Source: an uncultured Clostridia bacterium
GTDB lineage: Bacteria; Bacillota; Clostridia; Oscillospirales; Acutalibacteraceae
DNA length: 5,964 nt
Reading direction: 5' to 3'
Assembly (NCBI GenBank): GCA_947165615.1
Contig: CAMVBD010000104.1
Span: 1 to 5,964 of the forward strand
The notes below the pieces were generated by a model. It was not told where the DNA came from, did no database searches, and worked only from the letters and a program-made list of their open reading frames with translations. The position numbers and the translations under genes are program-made. Of this stretch, positions 1-3,894 are shown one piece after another (within the stretch, counting starts at the first letter, position 1; each line of letters opens with the position of its first letter).

Positions 1-236
1 CCACCGCCGAAAAAATGAAGACCTATCGCCTCGTCGTCTGGACGCTCCACGGCATCTACGGCGCGGGCAAGGATCTGGACGAGACCTTCGGCCTCATCGA
101 GACCGTCGAAAAGGCCGCAAAGCAGTACATGCTGACCGCCCATCTCGAAAAGAAGCAGGCGATCACCGACGAAAACCTGCTGGCGCTGGCGAACGCCTTC
201 CATCTGACGATCCGCAAGGACTTCCTCGGCGACTGA
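1..236 (+). CDS. rhaD: Rhamnulose-1-phosphate aldolase, C-terminal part (5' truncated by window edge)
   Basis: This is the last 78 or so codons of a class II (zinc-dependent) aldolase. The frame is open to the left edge (codons T-A-E-K precede the Met at 15), so that Met is internal and the gene starts outside the window. The visible segment contains [10 protein letters not shown] followed by [15 protein letters not shown]. This is the pattern I recall from the C-terminal end of RhaD, where the His of the H-G pair is a zinc ligand. The tail [10 protein letters not shown] also fits that family. RhaD splits L-rhamnulose 1-phosphate into dihydroxyacetone phosphate and L-lactaldehyde in the cytoplasm, the last dedicated step of rhamnose breakdown. 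Other rha genes probably lie to the left. L-fuculose-phosphate aldolase is the main alternative, but the [15 protein letters not shown] stretch favours RhaD. The gene ends in TGA just ahead of a terminator hairpin. Confidence 0.85.
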   Translation, partial: TAEKMKTYRLVVWTLHGIYGAGKDLDETFGLIETVEKAAKQYMLTAHLEKKQAITDENLLALANAFHLTIRKDFLGD

Positions 237-266
237 GACCGGACAAAAAACCGGAAACAAATAAAA

Positions 267-295
267 CAGGGAGAGCCCAACTCTCCCTGGTTTTT
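267..295. terminator. Bidirectional intrinsic terminator between convergent units
   Basis: A perfect 9-bp inverted repeat (CAGGGAGAG at 267-275 and CTCTCCCTG at 281-289) encloses the 5-base loop CCCAA. On the plus strand it is followed by G and five T (291-295), which would end the aldolase transcript. On the minus strand the same stem is followed by TTTTAT (the complement of 261-266), which would end the transcript of the anti-sigma gene. The site lies 30 bases after the aldolase stop codon and about 12 bases past the anti-sigma stop codon, as expected for two genes meeting tail to tail. Confidence 0.9.
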
Positions 296-300
296 CATTT

Positions 301-747
301 TCAGAAGATTTTTTTCGTCAGCGTCAGCACGTTTTTCCCGTCCCGGTATTCGTAGGACACGGCGTCCATGTTCTTCTTGACAAGGTAGATGCCGAGTCCG
401 CCGATCTGCCGTTCGTCGGCGGACAGCGTTATGTCCGGATCGGGCTTTTTCAGCGGGTCGTAGGGAACGCCGCCGTCCGAAAAAACGAGGGTCACGACCC
501 CATCCTTTTCGGAAATGCGCACCTCGGCCTGTCCGACGTCGTCTTTGTATGCGTAGTTCGCGATGTTGACAAAAATCTCCTCCACGCTCAGGTCGATCTG
601 CATCTGCGCCTTTATGGGACAGTCGCGTTCCTCCAAAAAGGCGTCCACAAATCCGTTTACCGCGGCAAGGCTTTCGTTGACCGCGGGAACGGTAAGCGTC
701 TTTGCGCCGTCGGCGTTGCCTGCGGCGCCTTTTTTTGTCTTACACAT
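301..747 (-). CDS. RsbW-like anti-sigma factor / serine-protein kinase (GHKL ATPase)
   Basis: A 148-residue cytoplasmic protein of the HATPase_c_2 (RsbW/SpoIIAB) family, close to the usual family length. The N-box E57-I-F-V-N61 followed by A-N-Y-A-Y supplies the catalytic-base Glu and the Mg-binding Asn. The G1 box is F-S-D91-G-G-V-P-Y-D-P and the G2 box is I-G-G-L-G-I-Y-L-V-K-K (115-125). Because the Glu and Asn are kept, the protein should bind ATP and could phosphorylate a STAS-domain partner, as RsbW and SpoIIAB do while holding or releasing a sigma factor. The obvious partner is the STAS-kinase fusion encoded 14 bases upstream. The start is set by AAAGGAG six bases before the ATG. The first 16 residues are low-complexity and basic, with a run of seven A (736 to 730) in codons 4-6. 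It is the last gene of a three-gene operon. Whether it binds a sigma factor or only acts as a kinase cannot be told; no sigma gene is adjacent. Confidence 0.88.
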   Translation of the reverse strand: MCKTKKGAAGNADGAKTLTVPAVNESLAAVNGFVDAFLEERDCPIKAQMQIDLSVEEIFVNIANYAYKDDVGQAEVRISEKDGVVTLVFSDGGVPYDPLKKPDPDITLSADERQIGGLGIYLVKKNMDAVSYEYRDGKNVLTLTKKIF

Positions 748-753
748 AAGCCG

Positions 754-760
754 CTCCTTT
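754..760 (-). promoter_or_regulatory. Ribosome binding site of the RsbW-like gene
   Basis: Minus-strand AAAGGAG is followed by a 6-base spacer and then ATG at 747. It lies almost entirely in the 14-base gap after the upstream stop codon and fixes the start of the anti-sigma gene. Confidence 0.8.
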
Positions 761-761
761 A

Positions 762-1940
762 TCAGAACGAAAGGGAATCCACCTGCGGGACCAGTTCGGT
801 CAGCGCGTTTTTACAGTAGTCCAGCATGCGGGCCTTGTAGTCCTCGCTGTCTTTGGACTTGCGCACCGTGCGGCGCAGAAGCCTTGCGTAGCCGATGATG
901 GCGGCCTTGTTCTGCACGTCGGTAAAGACCTTTTCGTCGTCGGTGCCGAAGTAGTATTTGACGGTCGCTTTCCAAAACCGGTTCGCCTGCTCATAGGGGA
1001 TGCCGAGGAAGCGCTTTACGTTTTCGTGGTCGATGCAGGAAAAACCCACGTAGGCAAGGAAAATGGCGGCGAACTCGAACACCGGGTGGCCCATGGCGAG
1101 CGTGTCCATGTCGATGAGCAGGTTTTCGCCGTTCTGCTGCATGATGTTTTTGATGTGGTAGTCGCCGTGGAGCATGTTGTTGGTATCGGGGATCTCCCGC
1201 ATCAGCCGGACAAGCTTATCCCCGACGTCCGCGGGCAGATAGTCGCGGCAGAATTCGGCCCAGTTCAGCGCCTCCGCTTTTTTGTCCGGCAGCTCGCCGG
1301 GCTTCAGTTTCGTCGCGTGCATGATCTTTAAGATCTCCACGCTCTGGCGGGCGTAGTCGTCGGTATGGTCGGGATCGGCGATCATGAGTTTTGCGAAGGA
1401 TTTCGCGTTCAGCAGTTCAAAGACGGAGCCGTACAGATCCCCGACCTGCACCACGTCGTAGGGGATAGCGGTGGGAACGCCCATGACAAAGGCCTTGCGG
1501 GCAAGTTCGCGCTCGTTGTGGATCTCCTCCAGCGCGTCGTGGTTTTTATAGACCTTGACGACCGTGTCGGGATCGATGCGGTAGACCTTGCCGTTGGCGC
1601 CCTCGCCGATGACCTCGCAGCCCTCGACGCTCAGCTTCCGGTAGGCTTTCGCAATGTCCATCATCTCCGTAAAGCCGGTCATTTCAAAGATCTCGTAGAC
1701 CTCTGTCGCGACGTTTACGATCTTCAAATCGGCATGGGTCTTCCTGAGACGCAGAATGACGCGCAGCCCCGCGCTCGAGATGTATTCGAGATGCTCGGCG
1801 TCCAGGATGAGTTCCCCGGAAAAGGACGCGACGGCGTCGCCGATCTGTTTTTCCACCTCGGCGGCGTTGCCGGAGTCAATGCGCCCCGAAAGGCCAAGCA
1901 CCAGACGGTTCTCTTCTTTTTTGACGTGCAGTTCAAACAT
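762..1940 (-). CDS. STAS domain fused to aminoglycoside-phosphotransferase-like kinase
   Basis: A 392-residue cytoplasmic two-domain protein. Residues 1 to about 97 form a STAS (anti-sigma-factor antagonist) domain: a short beta-rich start, G-R-I-D-S-G at 19-24, then L-E-Y-I-S55-S56-A-G-L-R-V-I-L, where the phosphorylatable serine of SpoIIAA/RsbV sits. Residues of about 103-385 form an APH/choline-kinase-type protein-kinase-like fold. Its motifs are the glycine-rich loop G112-E-G-A-N-G-K-V-Y, the ATP-contacting lysine K129 (V-V-K-V-Y-K), the catalytic loop H258-G-D260-Y-H-I-K-N265, and the metal-binding L-I-D277-M-D-T. All key residues are present, so the kinase looks active; its substrate is unknown. 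It recalls the putative aminoglycoside-phosphotransferase-like paralog family described from Fibrobacter (TIGR02172, from memory). Antibiotic resistance is not implied. An upstream in-frame start at 2057 would add 39 residues inside the preceding gene. The start at 1940 is preferred because AAGGAGG lies 6 bases before it and the STAS fold begins there. It is the middle gene of the operon. Confidence 0.88.
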   Translation of the reverse strand: MFELHVKKEENRLVLGLSGRIDSGNAAEVEKQIGDAVASFSGELILDAEHLEYISSAGLRVILRLRKTHADLKIVNVATEVYEIFEMTGFTEMMDIAKAYRKLSVEGCEVIGEGANGKVYRIDPDTVVKVYKNHDALEEIHNERELARKAFVMGVPTAIPYDVVQVGDLYGSVFELLNAKSFAKLMIADPDHTDDYARQSVEILKIMHATKLKPGELPDKKAEALNWAEFCRDYLPADVGDKLVRLMREIPDTNNMLHGDYHIKNIMQQNGENLLIDMDTLAMGHPVFEFAAIFLAYVGFSCIDHENVKRFLGIPYEQANRFWKATVKYYFGTDDEKVFTDVQNKAAIIGYARLLRRTVRKSKDSEDYKARMLDYCKNALTELVPQVDSLSF

Positions 1941-1946
1941 GGGCTT

Positions 1947-1953
1947 CCTCCTT
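1947..1953 (-). promoter_or_regulatory. Ribosome binding site fixing the STAS-kinase start
   Basis: Minus-strand AAGGAGG, a near-perfect Shine-Dalgarno sequence, lies 6 bases before the ATG at 1940 and overlaps the TAA stop of the HD-domain gene. This site rules out the longer in-frame start at 2057 and suggests that translation of the two genes is coupled. Confidence 0.88.
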
Positions 1954-2518
1954 ATTGATAGCAATCGAAAACATCGTGGAACAAAGTTTCGTATTCTCTG
2001 TATGCGGACTGCTCCTTCAGCGGACGCAGAAGCTTCAGAATAGTGCCGTAGTACCATTTTTGTGAAATGGGATCGGCGTTGTTAAAGTCCCGGAACAACG
2101 GTTCTCCGCGCTCCATGGTCCGGTGCAGCGCCCGCATGTTCGACAGCTTGTCGCCCAGCCACAGCATCAGGACCGCCTTGTCGTCGGACTTTGCAAGTTC
2201 TTCCAAGGACTCCTCCTTGCGGATCTTCCAGGACTCGGAGGGATGGATCTCGGGGCGTTTATTCTCGGTCTCATGCATGACGAGGGTGTAGACCCGCTCG
2301 CCGAATTCCCTTAAGATGTCGTCCGGCGTCGTCGCGGTGTCCTCCACCGTGTCGTGCAGAACCGCAGCGGCAAGGATCTCACGGTCGGTCGTCATGGTGG
2401 CGACGATCGCGGCGTCCTCCAGCGGATGCAGAATAAAGGGCGCGCCGTCCTTGCGCAGTTGCCCCTCGTGGGCTTTTGTCGCAAAACCGATCGCGCGGTC
2501 CAAAACGTCTTGTGTCAT
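1952..2518 (-). CDS. Small HD-domain hydrolase, SpoT/MESH1-like (probable alarmone hydrolase)
   Basis: A 188-residue cytoplasmic protein consisting of a single HD-superfamily domain like the hydrolase half of RelA/SpoT. Seen in order: G-Q-L-R-K-D-G-A-P-F-I-L-H31-P-L (first metal His with the nucleotide-binding R-K-D-G), L-H55-D56-T-V-E59-D60-T (the H-D metal pair and the E-D pair linked to pyrophosphohydrolase activity), and L-G-D123-K-L-S-N-M-R (last metal Asp). There is no synthetase, TGS or ACT domain, and the length matches stand-alone small alarmone hydrolases such as MESH1. The likely reaction is removal of the 3'-pyrophosphate from (p)ppGpp. This is inferred from the family, and other nucleotide substrates are possible. 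It is the first gene of the minus-strand operon, with its stop 11 bases before the STAS-kinase start. The ATG at 2518 is preceded by AAAGGAAGAG and an extended -10 promoter near 2600. Confidence 0.85.
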   Translation of the reverse strand: MTQDVLDRAIGFATKAHEGQLRKDGAPFILHPLEDAAIVATMTTDREILAAAVLHDTVEDTATTPDDILREFGERVYTLVMHETENKRPEIHPSESWKIRKEESLEELAKSDDKAVLMLWLGDKLSNMRALHRTMERGEPLFRDFNNADPISQKWYYGTILKLLRPLKEQSAYREYETLFHDVFDCYQ

Positions 2519-2599
2519 TGAGGTCTCTTCCTTTGCGGTATTCTCGTTTCGTTGCGGGGGCGCGTGTCAAAAAACGACCCGCAGTTCCGAATTCATTTT

Positions 2600-2628
2600 A
2601 TTATACCACATCCCGCGGGACAGTACAA
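2600..2628 (-). promoter_or_regulatory. Promoter of the HD hydrolase / STAS-kinase / RsbW-like operon
   Basis: On the minus strand a perfect TATAAT (2605 to 2600) is preceded by TGG, giving an extended -10 (TGnTATAAT). A weak -35 TTGTAC (2628 to 2623) lies 17 bases upstream. This fits a housekeeping sigma-A promoter, with transcription starting near 2593 and a leader of about 75 bases. The spacer contains the 10-bp perfect palindrome TCCCGCGGGA (2611-2620), a possible operator. Confidence 0.7.
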
Positions 2629-2641
2629 GAGCGAATGTGCC

Positions 2642-2674
2642 GAATTCCGGAAAAGACTCCGTTTTTCGGGATTC
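2642..2674. repeat. Inverted repeat between the divergent promoters
   Basis: Two 13-base arms (2642-2654 and 2662-2674) are separated by a 7-base loop, GACTCCG. They match at 11 of 13 positions; the two exceptions, T2646/G2670 and G2650/T2666, would be G-U pairs in plus-strand RNA. The repeat lies 13 bases upstream of the minus -35 and 24 bases upstream of the plus -35. The predicted plus-strand start site is downstream of it, so a DNA-level operator is more likely than an RNA hairpin. No T-run follows the second arm, so it is not a normal terminator. Confidence 0.5.
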
Positions 2675-2698
2675 TCCCGTCGATTTCGCGATCCGACC

Positions 2699-2727
2699 TT
2701 GCGCTGCGGGGCGGAAAACTGTATAAT
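2699..2727 (+). promoter_or_regulatory. Promoter of sbcDC
   Basis: A perfect TATAAT -10 box sits at 2722-2727 with a weak -35 (TTGCGC at 2699-2704) at the ideal 17-base spacing. Transcription would start near 2734, leaving a leader of about 24 bases before the GTG start of sbcD. I saw no complete Bacillota-type LexA box (CGAAC-N4-GTTCG) around it. Confidence 0.65.
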
Positions 2728-2747
2728 ATATTTAATAACCAGAACGA

Positions 2748-2753
2748 AGGTGA
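2748..2753 (+). promoter_or_regulatory. Ribosome binding site fixing the GTG start of sbcD
   Basis: AGGTGA matches the 3' half of the full AGGAGGTGA Shine-Dalgarno sequence and lies 4 bases before GTG at 2758, which is correct spacing for this part of the motif. It supports GTG over in-frame ATG codons farther upstream, which lie before the promoter. Confidence 0.72.
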
Positions 2754-2757
2754 AACC

Positions 2758-3894
2758 GTGAAACTGATCCATCTTTCGGACCTGCATCTCGGCAAGCGGC
2801 TGAATGAATTCTCCCTGCTCGACGATCAGGAGCACATCCTCAAAACGATCCTCGGCGTCATTGACGAGGTCTCGCCCGACGCGGTGCTGATCGCGGGGGA
2901 CGTCTACGACAAGCCCGTCCCGCCCGCCGAGGCCGTGCGCCTGTTCGACGACTTCCTTGTCCGCCTTTCCAAAAGAGCGCTGCAGGTCTTCGTCATCTCC
3001 GGCAACCACGATTCCGCCGAGCGCATCGCCTTCGGCGGCCGCCTCATGGACGACAGCGGCATCCACATGGCTCCCGTCTGGCGCGGGTCGGTGTCGCCCG
3101 TCACGCTTTCGGACGAATTCGGGGACGTAAACGTCTATATGCTGCCCTTTATCAGACCCGCGCACGTGCGCGCCGTCACGGACGAGGAGATCGGCTCGTA
3201 TACCGACGCCGTCGCCTGCGCGATCCGTAAAATGTGCGTCGATCCCGCAAAACGCAACGTCCTTGTGACCCACCAGTTTGTCACGGGCGCTGCGCGCAGC
3301 GAGTCGGAGGAGGTCTCCGTCGGCGGGACCGACAACGTGGACGCCTCCGTCTTTGACGCCTTCGATTACGTCGCGCTGGGACATCTCCATCGCCCGCAGA
3401 CCTGCGGGGAAGATCGCCTTCGTTACTGCGGCACGCCGCTCAAATATTCCTTTTCGGAAGCCGGCGACGAAAAATCCGTCACCGTCGTCACGCTCGGCAA
3501 AAAGGGCGACCTTTCCGTCCATACCGTTCCCCTGACCCCGAAGCGCGACCTCCGCGAGATCCGCGGCACGTTTTCCGCCTTGACCGACCCCGCTTTTTAT
3601 GCGGGCGGCACACTCCCCAAAGACTACCTGCGCGTCGTTTTGACGGACGAGGAGGAGATCCCGGACGCCATCGGCAAGCTGAGACAGATCTATAAAAACG
3701 TCATGGCGCTCGATTACGACAACCGCCGCACGCGCAAAAACACGGTCATAGACACCGACGCCGACGCTGCGCGCAAGACGCCCTTCGACCTGTTTTCGGA
3801 TCTTTATGAACTGCAGAACAACGCCCCGATGGACGAGCGGCAGACGGCGTTTATGAAAAATCTGATCGAAAGAATGGGGGAGCATGCCGAATGA
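2758..3894 (+). CDS. sbcD: Exonuclease subunit SbcD (Mre11-like nuclease)
   Basis: A 378-residue cytoplasmic metallophosphoesterase, of usual SbcD length. All phosphoesterase motifs are present: D8-L-H10-L-G near the start, A-G-D48-V-Y-D, the S-G-N83-H84-D85 signature, V-T-H172-Q-F, and G-H209-L-H211 with its two metal-binding histidines. The C-terminal part (about 255-378) is the less conserved capping/SbcC-binding region. SbcD is the Mn-dependent nuclease of the SbcCD complex, which opens DNA hairpins and trims protein-blocked double-strand ends, driven by the SbcC ATPase. The start is GTG: the conserved K-L-I-H-L-S-D begins at the next codon, an RBS lies 4 bases upstream, and the promoter TATAAT is 30 bases away. 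A longer open frame reaching 2476 runs through the promoter into the divergent gene and is rejected. The stop overlaps the sbcC start (ATGA), so translation is probably coupled. A 430-codon antisense frame here is a shadow. Confidence 0.95.
   Translation: MKLIHLSDLHLGKRLNEFSLLDDQEHILKTILGVIDEVSPDAVLIAGDVYDKPVPPAEAVRLFDDFLVRLSKRALQVFVISGNHDSAERIAFGGRLMDDSGIHMAPVWRGSVSPVTLSDEFGDVNVYMLPFIRPAHVRAVTDEEIGSYTDAVACAIRKMCVDPAKRNVLVTHQFVTGAARSESEEVSVGGTDNVDASVFDAFDYVALGHLHRPQTCGEDRLRYCGTPLKYSFSEAGDEKSVTVVTLGKKGDLSVHTVPLTPKRDLREIRGTFSALTDPAFYAGGTLPKDYLRVVLTDEEEIPDAIGKLRQIYKNVMALDYDNRRTRKNTVIDTDADAARKTPFDLFSDLYELQNNAPMDERQTAFMKNLIERMGEHAE

Noticed and set aside
762..1940. Aminoglycoside resistance gene
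   Set aside because: The APH-like fold is shared by many small-molecule kinases. The STAS fusion and signalling neighbours argue against a resistance enzyme.
1026..1958. Plus-strand open frames of 101 and 197 codons opposite the kinase gene
   Set aside because: They are complements of the well-supported STAS-kinase gene, with His/Val/Asp-rich composition and no motif.
2540..2570. Second minus-strand promoter: perfect TTGACA (2570-2565) with GAGAAT 19 bases downstream
   Set aside because: The spacing is too long and the -10 is poor. The transcript would begin at the RBS itself, whereas the extended -10 at 2605-2600 is much better.
2667..2679. Short hairpin CGGGA-TTC-TCCCG as a terminator
   Set aside because: The stem is only 5 bp with no T-run after it on either strand, and it competes with the longer inverted repeat at 2642-2674.
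2741..2754. Possible LexA (SOS) box before sbcD
   Set aside because: Only one half-site (GAAC) is present; the other half reads GTGA instead of GTTC, and the stretch is explained by the RBS.
2593..3885. A 430-codon open frame antisense to sbcD
   Set aside because: It lies wholly over sbcD, whose catalytic motifs are intact. The predicted protein has no recognisable motif. Long antisense frames are expected with GC-biased codons.
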